Source: Firmicutes bacterium HGW-Firmicutes-2 (GTDB taxonomy: Bacteria > Bacillota > Clostridia > Lachnospirales > Vallitaleaceae). Taken from it: a stretch of 64,000 nt of DNA. The stretch spans positions 1 to 64,000 of the forward strand of contig PGZV01000001.1 of NCBI GenBank assembly GCA_002841495.1, in the 5' to 3' direction. Positions 9,278 through 18,193 of the stretch are shown here, piece by piece. Made by a program: the position numbers and the translations under genes. The notes below the pieces were generated by a model. It was not told the DNA's origin, made no database searches, and worked only from the letters and a program-made list of their open reading frames with translations. The first letter of the stretch is position 1. Every line of letters begins with the position of its first letter.

Positions 9278-10483
9278 TTAAGATGTAGAACGATGGTAGT
9301 TTCTATATTCTGTTGGTGTGATACCTTCACTAGATTTAAAAACGCGAATAAATTGTGTAGCTGTTGGATAGCCAATATTTATTCCTATTGTTAGAAGATC
9401 ATGGGTGGTGGCCGTTAGGAGTTGCTTGGCAATCCCCATACGATAATTGGTTAAATAGGTTTTGAAGTTCAAGCCAACTTCATTTTTAAATAATCTGGAC
9501 AGATAAGCAGTTGAAATATTCAATGCGTCTGCAACATAATTTAAACTAATGGCCTGCATGTACTCCATATGGATGATATGTAAGGCTTTTTTTATGTGTA
9601 AAGAATAGGGTGTATCCATATCTACTTGTGAAATGTTTTGCAATATTTCTAAATAATAAGCATGCACATCATGTAAATCATTAAAAAGGTGTTCGAACAT
9701 GATAATACCTTCGTTTAATAGTTTGATGTCATCTTGATAGACGCTCATTTGGTTGAAAAGATGTCGTATGGTTAAAGCATAGATTTCTTTATATATATAG
9801 ATGGTTTTAGAATTATTTGTGGTATTGGTAATAAGAGACCATTTAATCGTATCAATAAGCTTATAGATGTTGATCCAGTCTCGGTGCTGCAGAAAAGTTT
9901 CAAATTTCTGGATATAACTATACTCGATAAGAGAGTAATCATCATGGATGGAAAAGTCATCAAAAAAAGTACAATGACCTTGTCCAATGATAAAAGTATA
10001 TTCTTGAAGCTTTCTGGACTTTTTATAAGAACTACCAATACTAAAAAAATTAGTAACAAAACTACCAAAACAACCAATAACAGATGCACTATAGGTTTTT
10101 ATCAATGTTTTATGCATTTCATTAAAGCAGGTCTGTAGCTGCTGTTTGAGACTATTTGGAGGCAGAGCATTTGATACGGAAAGAATTAAGGTGCGGTTAA
10201 AGGGTTGGAGATTTAGGAGGCATACAGGTTTGATACCCGAATATGTAAAGGTATTAAGTAGATGTTGATGAAAGGTGTTTTTCCATACGGTTAGAGAATT
10301 TTCCGGCATGCCGCTAATGAGACGTGTGATCCCGTTGGTCAAAGTCAATTGTAAGACAATATAGGTACCGGATTCATGAAGACCAATTTGAGACAATTGT
10401 GTCTCATTTTTTAAATTTTCCGGTAAGATTTCACTTAGAAGATTCATAACATATTGTTGGCGCTGTTGTTCGAAATCATTCAT
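9278..10483 (-). CDS. AraC-family transcriptional regulator, probable hexuronate regulator
   Basis: A 401-residue protein with a C-terminal AraC/XylS DNA-binding domain of about 100 residues. Two helix-turn-helix units are seen: ALNISTAYLSRLFKNEVGLN, and the signature IGYPTATQFIRVFKSSEGITPTEYR. The large N-terminal part (about 290 residues) has no domain I can name. It is divergent from uxaB with 179 bp between them, so regulation of uxaBAC is the natural guess. It converges on tmk with only 28 bp between them. Confidence 0.87.
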   Translation of the reverse strand: MNDFEQQRQQYVMNLLSEILPENLKNETQLSQIGLHESGTYIVLQLTLTNGITRLISGMPENSLTVWKNTFHQHLLNTFTYSGIKPVCLLNLQPFNRTLILSVSNALPPNSLKQQLQTCFNEMHKTLIKTYSASVIGCFGSFVTNFFSIGSSYKKSRKLQEYTFIIGQGHCTFFDDFSIHDDYSLIEYSYIQKFETFLQHRDWINIYKLIDTIKWSLITNTTNNSKTIYIYKEIYALTIRHLFNQMSVYQDDIKLLNEGIIMFEHLFNDLHDVHAYYLEILQNISQVDMDTPYSLHIKKALHIIHMEYMQAISLNYVADALNISTAYLSRLFKNEVGLNFKTYLTNYRMGIAKQLLTATTHDLLTIGINIGYPTATQFIRVFKSSEGITPTEYRNYHRSTS

Positions 10484-10505
10484 AGATTGCCTCTTTCATA
10501 GATCT

Positions 10506-10650
10506 AATGTCAAAAAATGCACAGTTTGTCAAAAGCTACTTATTGAATAACAATGTAATTGGTTATACTATAGTTATATCAGAAGTATTATATTAAAACA
10601 AGTGTAAAGAATTGTGGGATTAACAGGTCAATCATGAATGTCAAAAAATG
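10506..10650. promoter_or_regulatory. AraC-uxaB intergenic region with 14-bp direct repeats
   Basis: AATGTCAAAAAATG occurs twice in direct orientation at 10506-10519 and 10637-10650, and a related TTTGTCAAAA lies at about 10526. Between them are TTGAAT (10543-10548) and TATACT (10564-10569) with a short 15-base spacer, a possible activator-dependent uxaB promoter. The repeats are candidate operators for the AraC protein. The second repeat ends 12 bases before the uxaB start codon. Confidence 0.5.
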
Positions 10651-10662
10651 TGAGGTAGAAGG

Positions 10663-12114
10663 ATGAATGTAGCAGATTGGAAAAAGGCACCTAATCACCC
10701 AGTCAAGGTGATACAATTCGGAGAAGGCAATTTTTTGAGAGGTTTTGTGGATTGGATGATTCACAAAATGAATGAACAGAATCTATTTAGCGGTAGCGTA
10801 GCGGTTGTACAACCATTGGCGAGTGGGTTGCTACCTATACTAGAGTCGCAGAATTATATTTACACCCATTATCTAAAAGGCATAAAGGATCAGGAACCGG
10901 TCATAGAGTACTATAAAAACACGGCGTTATCCGTTGGGATCAATCCTTATGAGGATTTTGAGAGCTATCTTGCTCTGGCCCATATTGAAACAGCCTCTAT
11001 TATCGTTTCAAACACAACTGAAGCCGGCATTGTATTTGATCCCACTGATCAATTGGACAAGGATGCTTTGGTAACCTATCCGGGTAAATTGACAAGACTT
11101 ATGTATGAAAGATACGAAACTTTTAAGGGAGATCCACAAAAAGGGTATATCGTACTGCCTTGTGAGCTTATAGACAATAATGCAGACCGACTAAAAGAAG
11201 CGGTATTGGCCTATATAGATTTATGGAACCTTGGTGAGACTTTTAAGACTTGGGTTGATAAATCCAACCAATTTTGCAATACACTTGTAGACCGGATTGT
11301 ACCAGGCTATCCAAAAGAAACCATAAAGACAATATGGGAAGAACTGGGTTACGAAGATCAGTTGGTGGTGGAAAGTGAACAGTTTAATCTATGGGTTATT
11401 CAAGGTGATGAAAAAGTACAGCAGGCTTTTCCAGCTGATGAAGCAGGATGTCAGGTACTTTTTGTTGAGGATGTCACCCCATATAAAATAAGAAAAGTAC
11501 GTATTCTAAACGGTGCCCATACTACCTTGGTTCCAATAGCTTACTTATATGGTATAGAAACGGTTCTTGAATCTGTAGAAGATCCACAGATCAATCAATT
11601 TCTCATGAAGGCAATTTTTGAAGAAATCATTCCGACACTTACGCTGTCAAAAGAAGCGTTGGAAATATATGCAGGTGAGGTCATCTTGCGTTTTAAAAAC
11701 CCTTTTGTTAAACATTATCTTATGAGTATATCTTTAAACAGTATGTCCAAATATCAGACACGTGTTCTGCCTTCACTACTTGCTTATTTTGATCAAAATA
11801 GTAAGTTGCCTAAGCGACTTGTTGCTGCACTTGCTGCTTATATGGTTTTTTATAGAGGTGAATATGCCGGTAAGAAGATCGATGTAGTCGACAGTGAGGA
11901 TATTCTCAAATTATATGAAGATGCTTGGAAGCAGTATGATGGTAGCAAGGCAAGCTTAGATGGTGTTGTAGAAGCCATACTTGGCTATGAGTCTAATTGG
12001 AAGGGTAACCTGAATCACATACCAGGGTTAAGAGACCAAGTGGTTCATTATGTTACGATTATATTTGATGAGGGTATGGAAAATCTTATTAATGTCATCG
12101 AAGAAGAAGATTAA
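10663..12114 (+). CDS. uxaB: tagaturonate reductase (altronate oxidoreductase)
   Basis: A 483-residue member of the mannitol dehydrogenase family. It would reduce D-tagaturonate to D-altronate with NADH. The N-terminal nucleotide-binding region contains VIQFGEGNFLRGFVDWMI, and the C-terminal domain begins near VRILNGAHTTLVPIAYLYG, typical of UxaB. ATG 10663 follows GAGGTAGAAGG. It is the first gene of uxaB-uxaA-uxaC, with 15 bp before uxaA, giving a consistent isomerase-reductase-dehydratase route. 2-keto-3-deoxygluconate kinase and aldolase are not in the window. Confidence 0.92.
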   Translation: MNVADWKKAPNHPVKVIQFGEGNFLRGFVDWMIHKMNEQNLFSGSVAVVQPLASGLLPILESQNYIYTHYLKGIKDQEPVIEYYKNTALSVGINPYEDFESYLALAHIETASIIVSNTTEAGIVFDPTDQLDKDALVTYPGKLTRLMYERYETFKGDPQKGYIVLPCELIDNNADRLKEAVLAYIDLWNLGETFKTWVDKSNQFCNTLVDRIVPGYPKETIKTIWEELGYEDQLVVESEQFNLWVIQGDEKVQQAFPADEAGCQVLFVEDVTPYKIRKVRILNGAHTTLVPIAYLYGIETVLESVEDPQINQFLMKAIFEEIIPTLTLSKEALEIYAGEVILRFKNPFVKHYLMSISLNSMSKYQTRVLPSLLAYFDQNSKLPKRLVAALAAYMVFYRGEYAGKKIDVVDSEDILKLYEDAWKQYDGSKASLDGVVEAILGYESNWKGNLNHIPGLRDQVVHYVTIIFDEGMENLINVIEEED

Positions 12115-12129
12115 TTAGGAGGCGTTCCC

Positions 12130-13617
12130 ATGAATAAACATTTTGTTATTCACAACCGAGACAATGTATACATTAACCTTGAAGATGATGACAGTAAGAA
12201 TCTAATGAGTGGACACAAGTATGCTTTGAAGGACATAAAAAAAGATGAAGCCATTATTAAGTACGGCATGCCAATAGGCATAGCAACCTGTGACATCTTA
12301 AAAGGTGAACATATACACACCCATAATCTTAAGACTTCTTTAGATGACATCTTGACGTATAACTATCAGCCGGAAGAAAACAGTGATTCTTCAACAGTAG
12401 TATCAAAATCAATCTTAGAGAACAAGACAGTCAAGGTCTATGAAAGAATGGATCATGAAGTCGGTATTAGAAATGAGCTGTGGATTATTCCAACTGTAGG
12501 GTGTGTGAATGGTGTATCCAACCGTATTATTGATGTTTTTAAAAGCCGATGTATGGAAGAAGGCATTGACTTGAATCGTTTGGATAATTTTGACGGTATA
12601 TATGCCTATACCCACAATTATGGTTGTTCTCAAATGGGCGATGATCATATCAATACCCGCAAAACACTACAAAATATAACAAAGCATCCCAATGCCGGTG
12701 GTGTTCTCGTAATTGGACTGGGCTGCGAGAACAACCAGATCAAAGCTTTTGAAGAAACTTTAGGAACCTATGAAAAATCGCGAGTTCGTTTTTTGATTTC
12801 TCAGGAAGCGGAAGATGAAATCGAGGCCGGCTATGAGATGGTGAGAGCCCTCTTTGATGCAATGCTAAAAGACCAGCGCGTTGAAAAACCGTTGTCATCG
12901 ATTCGAGTTGGTCTAGAGTGTGGTGGTTCAGATGGACTTAGTGGTATAACGGCCAATCCATTGATTGGTAGATTTTCAGATTACTTAGTTGAGCAAGGTG
13001 GGACAACGGTGCTGACAGAAGTACCTGAAATGTTCGGAGCTGAGACCATTCTTATGAACCGATGTATCAACAGAGAAGTCTTTGATAAAATGGTGGCGAT
13101 GGTCAATGATTTCAAAAACTATTATAAAAAGCATGATCAAGTGATCTATGATAACCCTTCACCAGGCAATAAAAATGGTGGTATATCTTCTCTTGAGGAC
13201 AAGTCACTTGGATGTACCACGAAGGCAGGAGACAGTCAGGTCGTGGATGTTTTAAAACATACTGAAAGACTGAAAATTCCAGGTCTTAACCTCATCAGTG
13301 CACCTGGAAATGATGCGGTAGCAACCACCACTTTAGGCATGTGTGGGTGTCATATGGTACTCTTTTCAACAGGCAGAGGCACACCTTTTGGCGGTTTTAT
13401 CCCGACGGTGAAGATCTCGACCAACACACCCTTATTTGAGAAAAAGCCGAACTGGATTGATTTTAATGCCGGACAGTTGGTAGATGGATTAAGTATGGAT
13501 GCAATGCTGGAACAATTTACCGAGAAGATCATCGCCACCATTAATGGTGCTAAAACAAGACAGGAACTTAACAATTACCGAGAAATCGCAATTTTTAAAA
13601 CGGGGGTAACATTATGA
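12130..13617 (+). CDS. uxaA: altronate dehydratase
   Basis: A 495-residue protein with the two-part layout of UxaA: an N-terminal SAF-like domain (about residues 1-95) and a large catalytic domain. It would dehydrate D-altronate to 2-keto-3-deoxygluconate, probably iron-dependent. Conserved Cys/His stretches include HNYGCSQMGDDHINT, VIGLGCENNQ, GLECGGSDGLSGITANP and the C-terminal MCGCHMVLFSTGRGTPFGG. TTAGGAGGCG precedes ATG 12130. The 3' end overlaps the uxaC start by 4 bases (ATGA), indicating translational coupling. Confidence 0.93.
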   Translation: MNKHFVIHNRDNVYINLEDDDSKNLMSGHKYALKDIKKDEAIIKYGMPIGIATCDILKGEHIHTHNLKTSLDDILTYNYQPEENSDSSTVVSKSILENKTVKVYERMDHEVGIRNELWIIPTVGCVNGVSNRIIDVFKSRCMEEGIDLNRLDNFDGIYAYTHNYGCSQMGDDHINTRKTLQNITKHPNAGGVLVIGLGCENNQIKAFEETLGTYEKSRVRFLISQEAEDEIEAGYEMVRALFDAMLKDQRVEKPLSSIRVGLECGGSDGLSGITANPLIGRFSDYLVEQGGTTVLTEVPEMFGAETILMNRCINREVFDKMVAMVNDFKNYYKKHDQVIYDNPSPGNKNGGISSLEDKSLGCTTKAGDSQVVDVLKHTERLKIPGLNLISAPGNDAVATTTLGMCGCHMVLFSTGRGTPFGGFIPTVKISTNTPLFEKKPNWIDFNAGQLVDGLSMDAMLEQFTEKIIATINGAKTRQELNNYREIAIFKTGVTL

Positions 13618-15023
13618 AAAAGTTTATGGACGAAAACTTTCTACTAACCAATGATACAGCCATTAATCTCTATCATAATTATGCAAAAGATATGCCGATT
13701 TTTGACTACCACTGCCATTTGTCTGCAAGGGAAATTGCTGAAAACAAATCCTATAAAAACATGACGGAAATCTGGCTTGGTGGTGATCACTATAAATGGC
13801 GCGTTATGCGAAGTAACGGTGTTTTAGAAGCATCTATAACAGGGCATGCACCGGATGAGGATAAATTTATGGCCTTTGCAGAGGCATTACCTTATGCTAT
13901 CGGGAACCCAATGTATCACTGGGCTCACCTTGAACTAAAACGGTATTTTGATATTGAGGAGCAATTAGATAAGTCCACGGCAGAAAAGATATGGGAAAAG
14001 TGTAATGAACGTCTAAAAACAGATGCGTTTACATCAAAAGCTCTTATAACAAGGTCCAATGTGGATGTTATTTGCACCACAGATGATCCTATCGATAATT
14101 TGGCTTATCATAAGATTATTAAAGAAGATGATGCTTTTGATACTAAAGTATTACCTACCTTTAGACCGGATAAAGGTATCCATATTCATTTGGAAACATT
14201 TCTACCTTGGTTAAAGCAACTTGAATCTATTGTTGGTTATGGCATAACGTCTTTAGCCTTATTGTTTAAAGCCTTAGAAGAACGGATTGCCTATTTTCAC
14301 GATCATGGCTGTAGGCTTTCAGATCACGCTCTAGATGAAGTTCAATATGAAGCTTTAAAAAATGTAACTTTAGAAGAAGGGGAGGCTATTTTTAAAAAGG
14401 CGCTTCGAGGAGGCACATTAACCCATGATGAAGTGGTTAGATATAAAAGTTTGGTTATGAATCAGTTAGGCAAACTCTATGCAAAAAAGGATTGGACGAT
14501 GCAACTTCATATTGGTGCACTACGTAATAACAATACAAGAATGCACAAGGAAGTCGGGCCGGATACTGGTTTTGATTCTATTAACGACACAGTATTTGCC
14601 AGAGCGTTATCGGATCTGCTTAATGATTTAGATACGACCGATGAATTACCCAAAACCATTATATATGTTTTAAATCCAAGAGACAATTATGTGATTGCTA
14701 CTATGATTGGTAATTTTCAAGGTGGCGGGATAGCAGGCAAGATTCAGTTTGGTTCCGGTTGGTGGTTCTGTGATCAAAAAGACGGTATGATTGATCAAAT
14801 GAAGGCACTGGCTCAACTTGGTCTCATCAGTCGTTTTGTTGGTATGTTGACAGATTCAAGAAGTTTTCTCTCCTATGTAAGACATGAATACTTTAGACGT
14901 ATATTATGCAATCTTTTTGGTGAGTGGGTTGAAAATGGAGAATATCCTAATAATCAAGAGTTTTTAGGTCATATGATTCAGGATATTTGTTACAACAATG
15001 CTAAGGCATATTTTGGTATATAG
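13614..15023 (+). CDS. uxaC: glucuronate/galacturonate isomerase
   Basis: A 469-residue UxaC of the amidohydrolase superfamily. It would convert D-glucuronate to D-fructuronate or D-galacturonate to D-tagaturonate. The N-terminus has FDYHCHLSAREIAEN, followed by MTEIWLGGDHYKWR. Later motifs are TTDDP, PTFRPD, MQLHIGALRNNN and MLTDSRSFLSYVRHEYFRRILC. Because the neighbours are UxaA and UxaB, galacturonate is the expected physiological entry substrate. It is the last gene of the operon, followed by a terminator. Confidence 0.95.
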   Translation: MKKFMDENFLLTNDTAINLYHNYAKDMPIFDYHCHLSAREIAENKSYKNMTEIWLGGDHYKWRVMRSNGVLEASITGHAPDEDKFMAFAEALPYAIGNPMYHWAHLELKRYFDIEEQLDKSTAEKIWEKCNERLKTDAFTSKALITRSNVDVICTTDDPIDNLAYHKIIKEDDAFDTKVLPTFRPDKGIHIHLETFLPWLKQLESIVGYGITSLALLFKALEERIAYFHDHGCRLSDHALDEVQYEALKNVTLEEGEAIFKKALRGGTLTHDEVVRYKSLVMNQLGKLYAKKDWTMQLHIGALRNNNTRMHKEVGPDTGFDSINDTVFARALSDLLNDLDTTDELPKTIIYVLNPRDNYVIATMIGNFQGGGIAGKIQFGSGWWFCDQKDGMIDQMKALAQLGLISRFVGMLTDSRSFLSYVRHEYFRRILCNLFGEWVENGEYPNNQEFLGHMIQDICYNNAKAYFGI

Positions 15024-15048
15024 TTAAGTTCATACGATCTTACATTAG

Positions 15049-15092
15049 AAAAAGTAGTAACCATGGATGAAAATCTTGGGTTACTACTTTTT
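15049..15092 (+). terminator. intrinsic terminator of the uxa operon
   Basis: AAAAAGTAGTAACC pairs with GGTTACTACTTTTT across a 16-base loop and ends in T residues. Confidence 0.88.
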
Positions 15093-15123
15093 GGTTTGTG
15101 GAAGAGCTACGAAGTCGTAATAC

Positions 15124-15151
15124 TTGTTATAATTTTTCAAGGTGTTATAAT
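15124..15151 (+). promoter_or_regulatory. promoter of the yaaQ-like gene
   Basis: TTGTTA (15124-15129), a 16-base spacer and TATAAT (15146-15151). It supplies a private start for yaaQ now that the uxa terminator separates it from tmk. Confidence 0.65.
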
Positions 15152-15193
15152 ATAGTTAAGTAAGTAATTTAATTGTGCCGATAAAGGATAGAG

Positions 15194-15487
15194 GTGATCA
15201 AGTTGGTGGATGCTTTAACATCAGAAGGATATATGGCAACAAAGTTGGCATCAACTGGTGGATTTCTAAAGACAGGAAACACGACCTTGTTTGTTGGTGT
15301 AGAGGAGCAGGAAGTGGACAAAGTACTTGGTATTATAGAAAATAAGTGTCAAACGAAGAAAGAATTGTCTTTGATGAACCCTCCGATACCCAGTGCAATT
15401 GAAGGATGTATGCCTTATCCGGTAGAAATAACGGTTGGAGGCGCTACTATATTTGTCATTGATATTGAAAAATATTTAAAGATTTAG
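15194..15487 (+). CDS. darA: DarA/PstA (YaaQ)-like c-di-AMP receptor, N-terminally short
   Basis: About 97 residues of the PII-like YaaQ/DarA family, which binds cyclic di-AMP. Family signatures are ATKLASTGGFLKTGNTTLFVGVEE and the C-terminal CMPYPVEITVGGATIFVID. Bacillus DarA is about 109 residues and begins with a beta-strand and QD-rich loop (KLIVAIVQDQDSNR) that is absent here; a TAA at 15182 closes the frame just upstream. The start is uncertain. GTG 15194 is used here, but the strong GAGGTGATC at 15191-15199 would fit TTG 15203 better, making the protein shorter still. The loss coincides with the inserted uxa cluster. Binding ability is therefore doubtful. Confidence 0.82.
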   Translation: MIKLVDALTSEGYMATKLASTGGFLKTGNTTLFVGVEEQEVDKVLGIIENKCQTKKELSLMNPPIPSAIEGCMPYPVEITVGGATIFVIDIEKYLKI

Positions 15488-15490
15488 GTA

Positions 15491-15600
15491 TGGTTAAGGT
15501 GTCAAAAATATATAGTTGAAATTTCACATACAATATATAGTTATGATTGTATCAACGTAATCTATATATTGTATGTGAATTAGTGAAACTTAGTTTTGTT
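15491..15600. repeat. palindromic repeat family A, copy 1
   Basis: It begins GGTTAAGGTGTCAAAA and ends GTGAAACTTAGTTTTGTTG. In the middle, 15523-15540 is perfectly complementary to 15562-15579 (18 bp). The outer and inner segments recur in copy 2 at 29188-29274. No open reading frame is present. It looks like a small non-autonomous element, or a structured RNA in the yaaQ-yaaR spacer. Confidence 0.8.
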
Positions 15601-15637
15601 GTATTAAACGTGTATACAGTTTTAAGGAGTTGCTTAT

Positions 15638-16081
15638 ATGGACATGAAAATCAACCCAATGACAATGACAAATGTATCTGATGTGACTTCGAATAAAGAA
15701 GTTGCTTCCAAGGATGACTTCAAGTTCACTTTACTGAGTAAGATTGAAGAAAGTGAATTACAAAGCAAATTGGATGGTATGATTAAGGATATTACGGCCC
15801 AAGGGGATCGTTTGTCTAAGCATATGGATATAAAAGATATGAAGAAATATAGAGAGATGGTCAAGGATTTCATGAATGAAATCGTAACCCATTCGCATAA
15901 GTTCTCTAGAGAAAATTTTCTTGATAAAAGAGGACGACATAGGGTCTATGGTATTGTCAAACTGGTAGATAAGAATTTAGATGATTTGGCTCAGGAGCTC
16001 CTTAAAGATGAGAAGAATCATCTGAATATACTTGGAAAAATAGATGATATCAAAGGCCTACTTCTTGATATGATGATATAG
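15638..16081 (+). CDS. yaaR: YaaR family protein (DUF327)
   Basis: A 147-residue, highly charged, mostly helical protein with the YaaR pattern: [23 protein letters not shown], then [24 protein letters not shown]. The function of the family is unknown. TAAGGAG precedes ATG 15638. It keeps its Bacillus position after yaaQ and upstream of holB, although two genes now separate it from holB. Confidence 0.88.
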   Translation: MDMKINPMTMTNVSDVTSNKEVASKDDFKFTLLSKIEESELQSKLDGMIKDITAQGDRLSKHMDIKDMKKYREMVKDFMNEIVTHSHKFSRENFLDKRGRHRVYGIVKLVDKNLDDLAQELLKDEKNHLNILGKIDDIKGLLLDMMI

Positions 16082-16111
16082 TATAATCATCCAATACATG
16101 TGACATTCATC

Positions 16112-16141
16112 AAGGACCTGTCTAATGTGACAGGTTCTTTT
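16112..16141 (+). terminator. intrinsic terminator after yaaR
   Basis: AAGGACCTGTC pairs with GACAGGTTCTT around a 6-base loop, followed by TT. Confidence 0.7.
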
Positions 16142-16177
16142 ACGGTATATATATATGAGTAGGAAGGGTTGAAACAA

Positions 16178-18130
16178 ATGGAACTTGGCAGGACGAATTA
16201 TGAAAAAGCAAGAAAGTTAGGTATAAAAACAGTGAACCAATATAAGTCTAACGGTTGGAATGCCCATGTTCCATCTTTAGACGCTATTCTTTCAAGAGAG
16301 TCGATTGTGTCAGAAGTGAACTTAGGACTTACAGAGATTCCTATTAAAAAAATCAAGGGTACGAGAACGAATGCAAGAAGAAATGCATTTGCTCCTGATT
16401 TTATGCCAATTTTGGGACCTTCAACGGAGTTTGCAGCCAAATGGGTCTATTTATATGAGGCGCATGTTGAAGAAGGTATTCGTGAACCCATAAAAGTTTA
16501 TGAATATTTGAACTGGTATTATGTTGAAGAAGGTAATAAGAGGGTCAGTGTCTTAAGTTATAGTGAGGCGATTTTAATCTCGGCGTATGTAACAAGACTG
16601 ATACCCAGATATGATAAAGAAGATAAAACCATTGTCATTTATTATGAGTTTTTGGAATTTTATAAAAATCATCAGATTAATTATTTGTGGTTCACTGAAG
16701 TGGGCAGTTTTGTCAAAATGCATAAAATCATAGAAAAATACGATTGGCATCAAGAAGAAAAAAAAGGTGATTTAAGATCCATTTATTACCAATTCAAAAC
16801 ACTGTATAAAAAATTAGGTGGCGACCAAATACCTATTACCACAGGTGATGCTTTTTTACAGTATCTGGATGTTTATCCATATAGGGAAGGTATTGTAGAA
16901 GTTTTGGAGGAAAATCTAAAGAGTTTGTGGGCAGAACTTGAAATCATAGGAAGTTCTAATAAGTATGAACGAGAACTGTCACCGTCTGAACTTGAGAAAA
17001 AGCCTTTATTTTTCGGTTTAACCAATTTACCATTTGCCATGAAGGAAGCCAAAATTGCTTTTTTACATGCTAAATCTAAGGATTCTTCAGCTTGGACGTA
17101 TGGACATGAAATAGGACGTCTACATCTTGAGAATGTTATGGGTGACAGTGTTACAACAACCTGCATCAATAACGTTCCGGAGGATGAACAAGCTTATGAT
17201 TATCTAAAGGCAGCTGCAGAAGAAGATTATGATATCATATTTACAACATCACCGACGTTCATACACGAGACTTTAAAAGCATCCTTAGCCTATGAACAAG
17301 TAAAATTCCTTAATTGTTCCGAAAGTTTGTCTTATAGACATTTTCGAACATATTTTGGTCGAATATTCGAACCGAATTTCTTGGTTGGTATGATAGCGGG
17401 TGCGATGAGTAAAACCAATCAATTGGGTTATGTTGTCACATATCCTATACCGGAGGTCATTAGCAGTATCAACGCATATGCATTGGGAGCAAGATTTTTA
17501 AACCCATTTGCAGAGGTTTTTGTTAAATGGGTGGATGACACAACGGCATCCTGTGAAGATGCGTGTTATAAAATTGATGAACAGCTTATGGATATGGGTG
17601 TTGATATCATATGCCATCAAGAGTCCACAGACCTAAAAACAAGCCTTAACCATTCAGGTATTTATTTTGCGGATGAGCTACGTAAAGGTCAAAAACCTAT
17701 TTGCCTTGCAAGTCCGCATTGGCATTGGGGTGTTTTTTATGAGAAAATTGTAAGAAATATCATGAGTGGGAACTACAATAAAATCAGTGGTTTATTGGGG
17801 AACAATGAACGTGCCATCAGTTATTGGTGGGGTATGGATGCCGGCGTAGTCGATATTATGTATTCTGAATCTAAGTTACCGGAACCATTAATAAACAGTG
17901 TTACATTCATGAAGAAAATGATTACAGATGGTGTGTATCACCCATTTACAGGTCCATTATATAATCAAAAGAAAGAGCTGATGGTTGAAACAGGTACCCA
18001 TATCAGCAATGAAGCAATTCTTGATATGAATTGGTTTGTTGATGGTGTTAATGGTAGTATACCCAGTATTAATGCAAAGGAACAAAACCATAAACTATTA
18101 GAGCTTTTTAGTGTGAAAAAGAAGTATTAA
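16178..18130 (+). CDS. cytoplasmic fusion of a ParB-like N-terminus with a BMP/PnrA-type binding domain
   Basis: About 650 residues. The start ATG 16178 is well spaced from AGGAAGGG; a TTG at 16169 is in frame but too close. The N-terminal third has a segment like the ParB/sulfiredoxin fold (IKVYEYLNWYYVEEGNKRVSVL, about residues 107-128). From about residue 290 the protein resembles the BMP family of nucleoside-binding lipoproteins (KIAFLHAKSKDSSAWTYGHE, FEPNFLVGMIAGAMSKT, LGYVVTYPIPEVI). There is no signal peptide or lipobox, so the binding domain should be cytosolic. A purine-nucleoside sensor is plausible but unproven. No ABC transporter genes are nearby. Confidence 0.8.
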   Translation: MELGRTNYEKARKLGIKTVNQYKSNGWNAHVPSLDAILSRESIVSEVNLGLTEIPIKKIKGTRTNARRNAFAPDFMPILGPSTEFAAKWVYLYEAHVEEGIREPIKVYEYLNWYYVEEGNKRVSVLSYSEAILISAYVTRLIPRYDKEDKTIVIYYEFLEFYKNHQINYLWFTEVGSFVKMHKIIEKYDWHQEEKKGDLRSIYYQFKTLYKKLGGDQIPITTGDAFLQYLDVYPYREGIVEVLEENLKSLWAELEIIGSSNKYERELSPSELEKKPLFFGLTNLPFAMKEAKIAFLHAKSKDSSAWTYGHEIGRLHLENVMGDSVTTTCINNVPEDEQAYDYLKAAAEEDYDIIFTTSPTFIHETLKASLAYEQVKFLNCSESLSYRHFRTYFGRIFEPNFLVGMIAGAMSKTNQLGYVVTYPIPEVISSINAYALGARFLNPFAEVFVKWVDDTTASCEDACYKIDEQLMDMGVDIICHQESTDLKTSLNHSGIYFADELRKGQKPICLASPHWHWGVFYEKIVRNIMSGNYNKISGLLGNNERAISYWWGMDAGVVDIMYSESKLPEPLINSVTFMKKMITDGVYHPFTGPLYNQKKELMVETGTHISNEAILDMNWFVDGVNGSIPSINAKEQNHKLLELFSVKKKY

Positions 18131-18153
18131 TGATTATAGACTTTGTGTAAATT

Positions 18154-18193
18154 AAAAAACAATGAGGTCCAAGAAGGCACTCATTGTTTTTTT
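18154..18193. terminator. bidirectional terminator between convergent genes
   Basis: AAACAATGAG pairs with CTCATTGTTT, with A and T tracts on both sides. It overlaps the stop codon of the phosphoesterase. Confidence 0.85.

Noticed and set aside
15523-15579. Simple terminator after yaaQ
   Set aside because: The hairpin is perfect but is not followed by a T-run, and its flanks recur at 29188-29274, so it is better treated as a repeat element.
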